Part shown: positions 19,613 through 31,337 of the stretch, piece after piece | Layout: each line of letters starts with the position of its first letter | Numbering within the stretch: the stretch's first letter is position 1 | Assembly: GCA_030704615.1 (NCBI GenBank) | Contig: JAKLZA010000279.1 | Span: 1 to 48,000, forward strand | Length of the DNA stretch: 48,000 bases | Direction of reading: 5' to 3' | From: Takakia lepidozioides | Taxonomy: Eukaryota; Streptophyta; Takakiopsida; Takakiales; Takakiaceae | The notes under the pieces: model-generated | What the model saw: only the letters and a program-made list of their open reading frames with translations | What the model was told of the DNA's origin: nothing | Database searches by the model: none | Made by a program: the position numbers and the translations under genes

Positions 19613-22063
19613 ATGAAGTGCAAGGACAGGTGTCAAAAGAAAGAGGACAAGAACGGCCGTCAAAAGGGATGAAAGGCGGGCCCATTAATGAATACGGAAA
19701 AAGGGAAACAGAACGAACGGCAAGTACAGAAAAACTGAATTCATGTCGCATGTGTGATCCTAGTGGACTATCCAACAGGGAAAGTCCACTAAAGAAGATA
19801 AAAGTTAAAATCCAGTCACAGCGGATACAGCCAATAGAAAACCAGAGAAATGATCAAGAAAATGGAGGGAAATTGAGCGCAAGAGGCGGCGTCGTTCTGA
19901 GTAACGGGCGTCTCGACAGGACAGGCCATAAATGCTATAACTTGGAAACTATGGAGGAACTAACAGACTATACGCTCGCAATATTACTTACGCAATGGCA
20001 GAGACACGAAACGAAAGAGCAGAGCTTTTCTCTTGAACAATGCTTGCAAGCCCCGCAGGCTTACAAGAATTACCCATAGCTTTCTGCGGCAACCATACGT
20101 TTATGCTTTGTGCACTACAGGCATTCCTGCAGTTGTTACAGCCAAAGCAGTTCTGTGAGTCTAAGATGAAGAGAGTGAGAGGAATGGAGGAAATCAGGGT
20201 GAAGAGCACCACAATTCTGCAGAAACAAACGATGGCTACCCCACAGGCGATAAAGATACTGAAGGAGCTGAGATTGGAAGGATTGCAAAGCATGGATTGG
20301 ACACTACACCATAGACAGTACATGTTAATTTTTGCAGAACTTTGAGCCAAAGACAGGAACAACAGGGTGAAGGGAGTTAATGATTACTCCCCTATACCTC
20401 CAGCAATTGTTTCGATTGCCAGCAGGTCATGTGTATGTGGAGGAACACAGGAAGACTGCAAATAGGGGATTTATTCCAAGAAGGGAGTTTCTTTAAAACT
20501 CAGGGTTATGCTTGTACCAAAGCTGTGTACCCAGGGTTAAAAGACATAGGCCAAGTATTGAACGTTCTGATTGCCCTGAAACAGAACCAACAATATTTGA
20601 GCAGATCCTTCACAGAGGAAATCCTCAAAGGCTTGAAGGGACAAGAGGTACCATGGGCGGACATAATGTACAACGCACTGGTAGAGGAGATGAAAAGATT
20701 ACAAGGTACTACCGCAAAATCTCCTATCATAGTGTCTGGCCCAATCATTGCTCAAATAATCCTTATTCTGGCATACTTAATGCACAAGAAAGGAAGGAAA
20801 TGGGAGTGTTTGAGCCAGAAACAACTGCAATGGAAGAGCAAGGCTCTTCACACAGTGAGGGTGGACTAGCAGCACAACCCGAGACTAAGAGGCAGAGAAG
20901 GGGAAAGACTGTAGTGGCGGATCCACTGGCTTCACGGATTCCGCATGATAATGTTTCCCAAGCTCATGACCAGGAAGGGGCACAGCAGCACAAAAGAATG
21001 TTATTACTGGAAGCAGGACCTTCAGAGAGGGAGGAAAGTTACTTCTGCATCACAACCAACACAGCCACTTGAACGACTTGTCACAAGGTCACAAGTTATC
21101 CATGCAGCTCAACCCGAAATAATTGATTTGGAAAGTGAAGGGATAGATATTCCAACTACAGAACAGATAGTGGCAGAAATAGAGAAAGGGGACCTTCTCT
21201 ATGAATATTCTGGTCTGGTCAAGGAGACAGAAATCCCAGAGGTGCAACAGTTGCCCAAGGAAATCCTGAGGTACATATAATGCACACACCTGTGTCGGAG
21301 GTACCACAGGCGGAAGGCCATGACACTGTAGCACCGGTCATAAATGAAGTAGTTCAGGAAGAAAATCCGGTGGGACAATGGTCTGAATGGTTAGTGAGAC
21401 ATCATACTGTTGAAGATCAGGAGGAACAGCAGCAACCTCACCATGATGACCCTCAACAGGCAATGCTGATGAGTTCCATAGGCAGGACACTTAATTTGTT
21501 GGGGACTTATGTCAAAACCCATGTTCCAATTTGATGATTGCAAGAACAATGCAGAGTTGCAGACAGTGCATAACAGGATGGCGATACAATGCGCTACATT
21601 TACAACTATGCTTGACCAATCAACAAAAGAAATAAACAGTCAAGCGGAAAAATGTACGAAGGCAGAAGAAGAGAATGTGGAGCACATGAAGCTCATTGTC
21701 GATATGAAATACAATCTGTCGCAATGAAGATACTTTCAAGCAATACAGGCAGATGGAAGCTGAGAAGAGAAATACATCGTGGAGTTGCAACAAACCATCG
21801 TGGCCAATAGAAATGAAATCGCGGTCAGTAACAAGGCTTCGAAAGAAGCCAATAATCTACTTGCTGCCTATGCGCAATTGGTTGAGCCACAGGCGAAGCG
21901 CATGAAGGCTTTACAACAGCAGTTGGAATTGTATAAGCTAAGAGAGGAGCAAACTCTCAGGGGAACCACAAGCAGCTTGGTGGATAACAGCCTTATGCAG
22001 GTCTGGTTAGCACAAGGGCCAGTAGAAGGCAAAGCCCACGGAAGCTCACCCAAAGCGAGATGA
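19613..22063 (+). pseudogene. ORF3 of E2, frameshifted with internal deletion
   Basis: This is the frame downstream of pol, intact in E4. In E2 it is split by indels near 19634, 20072, 20330-20370, 20450, 20766 and 21045. A deletion of about 240 bases near 21531 removes most of the central coiled coil. Unlike E4 it keeps a 23-base segment near 21764-21786 that E3 also has. It ends TGA 22061-22063, overlapping the ORF4 ATG. See the E4 copy for domain content. Confidence 0.7.
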
Positions 22064-23455
22064 ATGAGCTCAGACTGCAGGTGCAGAACATTGCCACAAC
22101 TACTATAGACAATGTCTATAGTAGGATAGCAGAGTTACAAGAGGATGTAGACGGACTCCAGACTCAAGTGGAAGACCTCACTTCAAACATCGACCAAAGA
22201 GTCTATATCCCTCAGGAACAGCTAATGGCTTCTTATTTGCAAGCCAGAACTCTGGCTTTTCAGTCTTCACAGGAGGTGCAGGAGATGCCAATGGTACAGG
22301 AACCAGTACCACCACCACCACAACAGGTCAGTGTACCAGTAGCTGAACCTGTGGTTACTACAACCACACCACAGCCACCACAGCCGGAGGTATGGGGCAA
22401 TGCAGCTTTTAACCCACCTAAAACTCCAGCTGCCAGGGAGTACAGTAGGGCTATGATTATGCCCTTCAACCAAATTCCCATCATGTTGGATTTGGCTTGG
22501 AAAGAATTTAGTCCTCCGCAGTCATTCGCACATTACTACCAAATCATGCGTATTTGGCTGCCAGTGGCAACCAGGACTAAAGTTCTTCCAAACAATCGAC
22601 ATATTGAAGATCATCACTTTGCACAATACTGGCACGAGGCAGGTACCATGTTGAGGGAATTGGTTGCTTTCCAGGTTGTACATGGACTCATTTATACCAA
22701 GACCAAGGAGATAGCAAGTATTGTCATGGGGTGCGGGCTATACTACGCTGCTTGTTTTCTGATACGTTACCACATTGAGCAACAAAAGATGCAAGCACGC
22801 TTTCAAAGTTACTCCAGTGGAGATCATTGGTATTACCTTCGGTGCCACCTCATATGTACCTATATGACCCAAAAGTTATGATACAGAAGGATTCTCAAAT
22901 TCGTTCATGGTTTCAAGCAGCCTGCAACAATTTGTCAACACAGAAATTCGGACTTGATGACATTTTCTATAAGGGACATATCGCATGGAAATACTTGCAC
23001 GCTGCACCAGTAATTGGTACCCCCCACTCATTGGACAGACAAGGAGCTCAGTGTCTACACCAATTTTGCTGTTCAACGGTTACACCAGGTTGTAAAATGC
23101 AAACTTCCAGACATGGTAGGACAGCATTGTATGCCCCAGATGATTCCACAAAAAGTTCGAAAATTAAAACACCTGAGAGGCGATGAGGATTCTGATACAA
23201 CTGTTTCTTCACAGAATTCTTTTGACATGGGAGAAGACTATGCAATTCAGATGGAAGAGAAGCAAAGGGGATCTCCTATGCCGGAAAGATTACCTCGATA
23301 TCAGCCTCCAGAAGGCCTCACTTATCCAGGTAGTGATCAACCATCTCCATCAACCAGAGACAGACCTCGGGCTCGTACACACAGCCCACCACGAAACTCT
23401 CAACGTCAACAAGGCTCACTCACAAAGGTTTGCTACTCGAAACAGTAAACCGTGA
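22060..23455 (+). pseudogene. ORF4 of E2, frameshifted near its end
   Basis: Open from ATG 22060 to 22881 (273 residues): an N-terminal coiled coil, a Pro/Gln-rich linker and a globular part with a hydrophobic segment. A base is missing at about 22829 (TTGGTATT, against TTGGGTATT in E3/E4), after which the protein continues in other frames to the conserved C-terminal GNSKP-type end with TGA at 23453-23455. Overlap with ORF3 is ATGA. Confidence 0.7.
22100..22124. repeat. 25-base inverted repeat in ORF4, E2
   Basis: Arms CTACTATAGACA and TGTCTATAGTAG are exact reverse complements around a single A. It lies 40 bases into ORF4 and is conserved in E3 and E4. Confidence 0.75.
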
Positions 23456-23469
23456 GGACACGGCTTTTT

Positions 23470-23482
23470 GAGGGGGAAGGGG
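23470..23482 (+). other. Polypurine tract of E2
   Basis: GAGGGGGAAGGGG followed by TAA and the LTR start TGTTAG. It is the expected plus-strand primer directly before the 3' LTR. Confidence 0.85.
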
Positions 23483-23605
23483 TAATGTTAGAGGACTGTA
23501 GGGGACTTAGACACTTATACGGGATCTGTAGGGTACCCTTAATTTTTGCACAGACTGAGACAAACAGGAACCTTAGGGGTGACAGCAGCGCACTGTAGAG
23601 GGGGT

Positions 23606-23752
23606 TACATAGCCCACACAGCCGACACAGCACTCATTCACAGTCGTCACAGCCCACACAGCCGTCACAGGCCGTCACAGTCGTCACAGCAGACACAGTC
23701 ACAAGGTGCCAGTTCACAGCCCGACAGCCAGTCACGACACAGCTGTCACGAT
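23606..23752. repeat. LTR minisatellite, E2/E3
   Basis: About 147 bases of CACAGCC units with variable 2-4 base spacers (CAC, GT, GAC). It lies upstream of the TATA-like motif, so probably in U3. It is the shortest of the three complete LTR arrays. Confidence 0.85.
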
Positions 23753-24020
23753 AATAGGGAACGAAGAGTAGGACAGGGAACGACTGTGGGGAACAACACC
23801 TGTGAAGGGAACATGTTAGTTCACATACGACGGTTAGAGAGGGAAACGGTTAGAACCGCGGATAGGAGGATAAAGGGAAGAACGGGAATGATGAAGGGAT
23901 CATTATTCGGGGGACTTCGGAGTCAGGCGGGAGCGGAATCGGAGAGCAGAAGGAGAAGAGGATTAGTAGATGCTTGTTATATGCAAAGCTGTAGATATTG
24001 TAGAGGAGAATAGAGACACA

Positions 24021-24035
24021 ATGGCTTCGGCCTGA
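24021..24035 (+). promoter_or_regulatory. Four-codon upstream ORF (MASA) in the E2/E3 LTR
   Basis: Same ATGGCTTCGGCCTGA in the context GACACAATGGC, about 45 bases after the TATA-like motif. Confidence 0.4.
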
Positions 24036-24330
24036 TACCTGATAAATCATAATCTGATACTTATACGATACAATCACACTGTGTAGAGAGATCTGAGTGA
24101 AGCTGTGGATTGAATGGAGGAGTGAAGGAAACCGATAAATTGATGAAGCAAACTGATACTTAATTATCAATGGTAAGGTAGCTAAGATGAATGCGGAAAA
24201 GGAAACAAATAGGAAACACCCCCATGATACACTAGCTGTAGGTCATGACTGATTGTTCTGCGCGGGCTGAGTACTTAGAGATTTCCAACTCTTCTATCTT
24301 GGAGTTTCCGCCTCGGATAGCGAAGGGATG

Positions 24331-24339
24331 GGTGAGTAA
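24331..24339 (+). promoter_or_regulatory. Possible 5' splice donor at the LTR end
   Basis: GGTGAGTAA, with GT at 24332-24333, fits a plant splice donor well and lies just before the primer site. It is identical in all four LTR ends (E1 GT at 535, E2 at 12609, E4 at 36092). It could allow a spliced RNA for ORF3/ORF4. This is inference; no acceptor is proven. Confidence 0.35.
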
Positions 24340-24354
24340 AAGCCGCGCGACATT

Positions 24355-24373
24355 TGGCGACCATACTGGGGAC
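24355..24373 (+). other. Primer binding site of E3 (tRNA-Arg-like)
   Basis: TGGCGACCATACTGGGGAC, two bases after the LTR end. Confidence 0.7.
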
Positions 24374-24953
24374 CTGGGACATGAACAACCAGATGTGACA
24401 GGCATCTGGTGGGATCATGGTGGTTGGACCATTAAAGAATTTGAGTGAATCAAATTCCCTGTGGAACGAAGGAAGAAAGATTGTCCAAACAATTCTTTCA
24501 AAGGTTCTTGGAATTGCCAGACGGATGTAAAGAAAATATTCTTAAACGAGTGCATGATGCTGATCCAGAATGGGGTCTGGAGAAAGGAGTGATAAAGATT
24601 TATCAGGTAGCCTGTAGAGGAAGAGCACGTTGGTTACCAACATTGTTTATGTGATAGCGTTGCTATCCATTAAACGAGTAGAGTTTGAAGGCTGGGAAGA
24701 AAGAAAGGTGAATGTTTATACTCATATGCATGAAGAGCTTGTACTGGTAAAGAATTGGATTCCAAAGGATATTTTGTGGATCAAACTCACACCAAGAACA
24801 GCTTTTCAGACTTGTTTGCCATATGGTTATATGGTAACGGAGACTTCAAGTATAGCCAAGGGTGCATTGAAGCTTGAAAGAAATCCAGGCATATACGAGA
24901 TATTACAGAAGAGAGTGTTATTGCCACATTAAAAGAAATGAAAGACATGGGAC

Positions 24954-26881
24954 ATGAGTGATGAAAGAGAAGCTAGACGACAAAGATATTCATCAAAAAG
25001 AGAAAGCTATCTGAAAGCTAATTATCCATATCTTTGGGAGAGAGGAATAGACATAGGGGAATCATCTGGACCTCTCACACCATCAAGATCAAAAGTGCAT
25101 CACCTATACCGGAAGAACTAGAGTTGGATGCCACTCCTTCTGTTTCTTTGCAAGAAAGATTAAGGGAATTGGTACAGGAAGAAGATCAATCACGAGGTGA
25201 AAGATCTGAGGTACATCCTTGGATAAAAGACTTGACAGAATCTTTGATAAGAGTTGGCATGGAACACCAAAAGCAGGAACTCCAGTTTCTGAAGCAGAAG
25301 ATGAAGAAGGAGATGAGGATGTGGCAGAGCCAACGGAGTTCAGACTCTCCAACACATTACAGTTGAGTTACATGAGTGAAGAAGAAACCCAAGGGCAGAA
25401 CTTGGAGGATGAAAACAGAGAGAAGAAATTGGAAGAGGAAGAATATGAAGAAGTAGACCCAACAGCTGAGGTTGAGACTACAACCAGGACATCCCAACCC
25501 GTTGGACCTGGATCAAGTGGAGCACTTGGATCACAGGCCAACGAAGGTGTCGGCTCAGGGGGATCAGGCGGGCTGCCTGGATCTGGCTCTGGGGGGACAG
25601 GGAGTGTGGGAAGTAGTGCAACTGAAGCTGGGAATACTGTGAATATCGTGGGGCCAGAAGCAGGGAGTGCTCAAGGCCACCACTTGGTGGAAGATCCACC
25701 ACAAAAACAACAGGTCCAGAAGGACCAGCACCAGCAAGGGTGCCAGCACCTGTCAGTGGGCAGAAGGTAGGGCCACATGGCGTTACAACCAACACGGGCA
25801 AAACCACCCTTTCCAATATATTCAGGAAAAGGGGATCCCGATGTACACATTAGCCAATTTGAGCACATGTGTATAGTGAACAATGAGAATGGCGATGATG
25901 CCAAGATGAGACTGTTTCCTTGTTCACTTATCAAGAAAGCAAGTGAATGGTATGCAAGATTCCCTGATAATCATTTCCTAACCTGGAATGGCTTGAATAC
26001 AGCATTTCGAAATAGGTTCAGGACAAGTAAAACTGAGGATGAAGTGTATGGAAGTTTACAACAGCTGAAGCAGAAGAAGCATGAAACTGTTGAAGAGTAT
26101 ATGGAGAAGATGGAATTGATGATGAAAAAGCTGGCTGCAGTACCAGCACCCGGTTTACAGAAGACTTGGTTTGTGAGTGGACTAAGACCAGAGTTGCAGA
26201 AGAAAGTGGATATGTTACCCCATAATACAGTGGAGGAGGCATTTGAAACTGCAAACAGAATTGAGCAATTGGGAATGCTCAGGAGAGAGAAAAAGGAAGA
26301 TGAGGACTCTGAAGATGAGTCAGATGAAGAAGAAGAGCAAGAACTAAAAAGAAAGAGTAAGAGAAAGGAAAAGTTGAAGAGGGATAACTATGAGAAAAGA
26401 TTGGAAGAAATCTTGAAGAAGTATGCCACAGAGGCTGCAACACATTGGAGGAAGGGTGTATGGTGTGCAAAGTGCCAGAATGAAGGCCATACCACCAGAA
26501 TGCCACATGAAGGAGAAACACTGTACTATCTGTAAAATGGATAACCATTCTACTGAGAATTGTTACTACAACAGAAGGACAGCTGCAAGAGAACCTAGGC
26601 AAGTGAGGGTGCATCAGGTGCAGCCCCAGCCAAGAAGAAGCAATGATCAGGACCACTATGGTAGGTCTGGTGGTTATAACAATGGCATGGAAGGGAGAGG
26701 TAATTCAAGAGGGAATTACCAAGGAAATTCCAGAGGCAACTATCAGGGTAATCCAAGGGGGAATTACCAGCCCGGGAATCAGGATTATAGAAATAATCCA
26801 AGACCAGACCAAGGGCGAGGACCCAATGGTGAAGAGCTATGTTACTATTGTAATCAGCCAGGACATCGCAAGGCAGCCTGT
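24954..26881 (+). pseudogene. gag: gag of E3, frameshifted
   Basis: The best-preserved gag core of the array: 25777-26535 is one frame covering the linker end, the gag core (ISQFEHMCIVNNENG to VEEAFETANRIEQ), the Lys/Glu-rich region and the first CCHC knuckle (from 26464). A loss near 26495 shifts into frame 26423-27643, which carries the second knuckle, the RGNYQGN repeats (about 26700-26770), the third knuckle (26840-26881) and on into protease without a stop. Gag and protease are therefore one continuous frame in this lineage. Upstream losses near 25095, 25239, 25337 and 25676 break the N-terminal region. Confidence 0.88.
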
Positions 26882-28380
26882 TCATTCTGGATAAGACACC
26901 AGAATGAGATGAGAGCTCCTGTGAATGAGGGCCCAGTGGTGGCAGCTCACATGGTTAGGCCATGTGTTGTACCAGAAGTAAGTACAATGATAGTAACAAG
27001 AAGTAAAGCCAAACTAATACCTCCAGTAGAGGAAGAAGATGAGACTGGAAGTGGCAATGATATGCCTGAAGATGAAGAGACTTGGAAGGATGAGAAGGAA
27101 CTGCACAAGGAAGTGGCAGATACTATAAGGGAAATGCAAAAGAGTACTGATATTCCTGTGGCAGATTCCTCTGATTCGGATGGAGAAAAAGAGGGGAGTG
27201 AGGAAGAAAGGAAAAAAGAAGATGCAGACATGCAAAGTAATGAAGAGACTTTGGCTGAAGTAATATGTCAGACCAAAGCAGAAATTACCATTGGACAGCT
27301 ATTAGCTGTGGCACCTTATTGTAGGCACAGGCTGTATCAGGCAATCAATCGAATTGCCCAAGAGACAGGAAACACAGACCTGAACAGCAAGGTGACCAGT
27401 TATAATGTGAAGCCGGAAGGGCGAGAACCAGTCATGGACTTTGATGATTCTATGCCAGTAATCCAATTGAGAATTGGAAGCACAGAACTAACTGATGTAC
27501 TGATAGATGGTGGTTCTGGAGTAAATATCATGACAGACCAATTAAGGAAGAAGCTTGGTCTAAGTAACATGAAACCAGCCCCATTTACAGTAACAATGGC
27601 AGATCAAAGAAGTGTACAGCCATTGGGATTAATAAGGAGTTAAGATACAGATACAGAAAATGATCTTTATGATCACAGTAACTGTATTAAAAATGGATGA
27701 AGTCATGGAGGCTTACTCCTTATTATTGGGACGTCCGTGGCTGAAACAGGCCAGGTATTCCATGACTGGAATTCTCAGTTACTAACTGTGCATAATGGGA
27801 TGCACGAGATACAAATTACCACAAAGAAATCTAGTAGATTACCTGCTACAAGAAGACCTCGAGGAGTCAGAGAGTATGACTGGAGGGGAGGACTGGATGA
27901 GGAGCAGGAAGCTACCCTATTTGCTGCACACCCAGAGTGGGAGCAGGTTGCAGAGATGCGGCTGGAAAGCCTAAGTTGTTTGAGAGGTATCTGCTGTGGT
28001 GTAGTGACAGCAACACCAACTGAAGAGGAAACCAGCATTTACCCATCACATTTCTATGAAGAAAGAGAAGGAGAAATAGAAATCCTAGAAGAACCAGCCA
28101 CTGTGAGCTTACAGGATGAAGTGGTGACTGGTTGGACAATCACAGCTGATGAGCAGGTGAGAGAAGTAAATGTGGGAACTCAGGAGGAACCGAGGATGGT
28201 GAAAGTAGGAGCTGATTTGGAGCCGGAATTCTTCGAAGAAGCTAAAAGCTTGTTCATCAAATACAGAGATGTATTTGCTTGGAGCTATGAGGATCTAAAA
28301 GGGATACCACCTGAAGTCTGTCAGCATAAAATTGAACTGGAACCAGGGTCAGTACCAATCAAGCAGCGAGGTATAGAATG
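26882..28380 (+). pseudogene. pro: Protease region of E3, frameshifted
   Basis: Continuous with gag up to 27643. The protease Asp codon is 27506-27508 in VLIDGGSGVNIM. The break at about 27636 (AATAAGGAGTT, against AATAAGAGGAGTT) falls after the active-site half. The second half with LLLGRPWL near 27722 lies in another frame, and a missing base near 27755 precedes frame 27737-28381. That frame includes the acidic spacer and FAWSYEDLKGIPPEVC. A two-base loss near 28366 ends it at 28381. Confidence 0.85.
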
Positions 28381-31208
28381 AATCCCAACTACGCACAGAA
28401 GGTTGGAGAAGAGATAAAGAAGTTGGCTGAGGCTAAGTTTATATACCCAATAGAGTATACAACTTGGTTGTCACCCATTGTTATAGTTCCCAAGAAGAAT
28501 GGCAAACTAAGAGTATGTGTGAACTATAAGAAGCTGAATGCTTGTACGAAGAAAGATCCTTTCCCTTTGCCATTCACAAGCAGTATTAGACACTGTGGCA
28601 GGCCATGAGATGTACTCATTCATGGATGGCTTCAGTGGTTATAATCAAGTGCAAGTGGCAGAAGAAGACCAAGGGAAAACAGCTTTCATCACAGACTGGG
28701 GGGCTTATGCATACAAAGTCATGCCCTTTGGACTTTGTAATGCACCAGCGACCTTTCAGAGAGTGATAAGTGAATCTTTTCAAGAGTATCTGGATGATTT
28801 CATGCAGGTGTTTTTGGATGATTTCAGTGTGTACAGCTCTAAGAATGAGCACTTGCATAAATTGGAGTTATGCCTGGCCATGCAGGATGAGAGGTCTGGG
28901 CTTGAATCCAGAGAAGTGTACTTTCTGTGTGTGAACTCAGGGGTGCTTCTGGGACACATTGTGTGTAAGAAGGGACTCCTTGTGGATCCCAGGAAGACAG
29001 AGTCCATTAAAGCCTCTCCACCACCAGTGAATGTTAAGAGTTTAAGGAGATTCCTTGGGCAAACCAGTTATTACAGAAGATTTGTCAAAAGGTATGCACA
29101 AATAGCAGCACCATTGAGCAAGCTTCTGAAGAAAGATGCAGTGTTTGCATGGACAGCTGAATGTCAACAGGCGTTTGAGGAACTTACACTGTCAGTAACA
29201 ACTACACCTGTGCTGATTAACCCTCACTGGCATGTAGTATTTCATGTTCACTGCGATGCATCAGGAGAAGCGTTGGGAGCGGTGTTAGCCCAGAATGTTA
29301 CAGGGAATATAGATTCACCTGTGTACTATGCTAGCCGGTTGATGAACAGTGCTGAGAGGAACTATAGCACAACGGAAAGAGAAGCATTGGCAATGATCTA
29401 TGCAGTGAAGAAATTCAGGCATTACCTATTGGGAAGAAAGTTTATGTTTTATGTGGATCACCAGGCTCTGATATATCTGGTGAACAAACCTTTGATAAGT
29501 GGAAGGATAGCGAGGTGGTTAATAATCTTGCATGAGTTTGAGTTCGAGGTTATTTACAAGCCTGGCCGTTTGCATCTTGTGGCAGATCATTTGTCACGAC
29601 TAACAACAGGAGAGGCCGCCACAGGAGTGGACGATCAGTTACCTGATGCGAGTTTATTTGTAATGGAGGTGCAAGGAAGTGCAGATGAATGGTTAGATTG
29701 GCAGTGGCCAATCAGATACTACCTTGCTCATGGTCAGTGCCCACCTAGTTATGGTAAGGAGCAGAGGAAGAGAATCGCTATCAAAGCTTTACCTTATACT
29801 ATGGTAGGAAGCAGAATGTATAAGTTAGGACCTGATGGAGTACTAAAACGATGCTTGTACCACCATGAAGTAAATAAAGTCTTGGAGGAAGTTCATAAAG
29901 GAGTGGCTGGAGGTCATTTTTGGAGAAGAGACTACCAGTAGAAAGATACTACTCGCAGGATACTGGTGGCCTACTTTGTTCAAAGATGTACATGAGTATT
30001 GTCAGAAGTGTGATGAATGTCAGAGGCTAGGACCTTTGCAGAGATCTGGAAGAATGGCCTTGCATCCTACAATGCCTACGGAACCATTTCAGAAATGGGG
30101 ACTAGACTTTGTTGGACCAATTAATCCACCATCCAAGAATACACGAAACAGGTACATAATTACAGCCACTGATTATACTACAAAGTGGGTGGAAGCTAAA
30201 GCTTTGAGGGACAACACAGCCAAGTCCACAGCAAGGTTCCTGTACGAGAACATACTTACACGATTTGGATGTCCCTTAGAATTTATCAGTGATCAAGGAA
30301 GTCACTTCATGAATGAGACCATTGAGTTATTGACTAAAGAGTTTATGATTGTGCATAGAAAGAGTACAACATATTACCCACAGGGTAATGGGCAGGCAGA
30401 GGCTACCAACAAAATACTATGTACTATCTTGGCTAAGATAGTCAATGCAAACAGAACGGATTGGGATACAAAGCTGCTGACAGCTTTGTGGTCATACAGG
30501 ACTTCATATAAAGTCACCACAAAGTATACACCATTCCAATTAGTTTATGGTATGGAAGCCTTACTTCCAGTGGAATTCCTGTTACCTACCATGAGAACGG
30601 AGTGGGGAAAAAGAATGGAATTGCAAGACTCCATCAAGGTCAGGAAACATGAATTATACCATGTGGAAGAAGTACGTGCTGATGCAGCTGATAATATGAC
30701 CAGAATTCAGATGAAGCGAAAGGAACAGTTTGATGAAGGCAAGTTAAAGACTTTTAAGACGGGGGATTTGGTTCTATGGTTGCAGAAGAAAGGAAAGATT
30801 CAAGCTTCTAAGCTTAAATCACCATGGAAAGGACCTTATGTCATACAAAAGATGTATGATAACAACACAGCCATGTTACAAACCATTAACAAAGAAATGC
30901 TGGGAAGAGTCAATGCAAATAAGTTGAAGGGGTACAGTGGTATCCATGACAAACCCCTGCAGCATGATTTGCATGTTGAACCGCAAGAGCAGTCACGGGC
31001 TGCACCAGTGTTACGAACGGAGTATGGAACACTTGTCGCTAGGCCCAGTATATATGACCGGGGTGGGCAAAACAAACGTGACACAGCCTATCACAGGACA
31101 CAGCGCCCATCACGGCGTGACACAGCCTGTCACAGCCTATCACAGCGTGGCCTATCACAGCGCAACACAGCCTATCACAGCAAGTCACAGCTCAACACAG
31201 CCTACTAA
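28381..31208 (+). pseudogene. pol: Reverse transcriptase, RNase H and integrase of E3
   Basis: Three overlapping frames hold the enzyme set. 28378-28608 carries the first reverse transcriptase blocks. 28538-29941 carries the catalytic FLDD (28811-28822), RNase H and the start of the integrase finger. 29976-31208 carries the integrase core (Asp 30105, Asp 30291, Glu 30399; D,D(35)E), the GPY-type region and the repeat tail. Breaks are two-base losses near 28578 and 28880, a compensating gain near 28926, and one extra T near 29920. The integrase part alone is 410 residues and looks complete from the finger's second half. Confidence 0.9.
31079..31205 (+). repeat. Coding minisatellite at the pol 3' end, E3
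   Basis: About 127 bases of ACACAGCC/ATCACAG units, the shortest of the three pol-end arrays. It translates in the integrase frame to DTAYHRTQRPSRRDTA-like repeats. Confidence 0.85.
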
Positions 31209-31337
31209 AGTTACACGATCCATAGAATCAGTGACAAGTGACACATAAAAACTTCAGGAAAATGGCTGAAGGAAGAAGAAACGGAAATTAATTTAAAAAT
31301 AGACACGTGGAGGTCAGGGTGCGACACACAGCAGAGA

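Larger units (their letters stand above)
12554..24352 (+). mobile_element. Ty3/gypsy LTR retrotransposon copy E2, 5' LTR truncated
   Basis: The second array copy begins 75 bases before the end of its 5' LTR, directly after the - strand element. It is otherwise full length: primer site, ORF1, gag, protease, pol, ORF3, ORF4, polypurine tract and a complete 3' LTR that also serves as the 5' LTR of E3. It has the longest uninterrupted pol frame of the array (16647-18779). Gag and ORF3 are heavily frameshifted. ORF3 has a deletion of about 240 bases in its coiled coil relative to E4. Confidence 0.93.
23486..24352 (+). repeat. LTR shared by E2 and E3
   Basis: 867 bases, TGTTAG to GACA, between the E2 polypurine tract and the E3 primer site. 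It contains the minisatellite at 23606-23752, twin CGGTTAGA motifs near 23832-23860, a TATA-like TTATATGC near 23976, the MASA mini-frame, and GGTGAGTAA near the end. Confidence 0.92.
24245..24932 (+). pseudogene. ORF1 of E3, starting inside the LTR, frameshifted
   Basis: From ATG 24245, 108 bases before the LTR end, the frame runs without a stop through the rest of the LTR and the primer site into ORF1. This would give about 37 residues from the LTR (MTDCSARAEYLEI at the start). A one-base loss near 24443 (TTTGAGTG, against TTTGAAGTG) ends it at 24448. Further losses near 24645 and 24900-24920 break it again, and it ends LLPH at 24932. If real, this start would place part of the protein coding region in U5. 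A simpler possibility is that the open frame in the LTR is chance. Confidence 0.45.

Noticed and set aside
23606-23752. CRISPR-like repeat array
   Set aside because: Spacers are 2-5 bases and the units degenerate. This is a minisatellite in an LTR of a plant element, not a CRISPR array.
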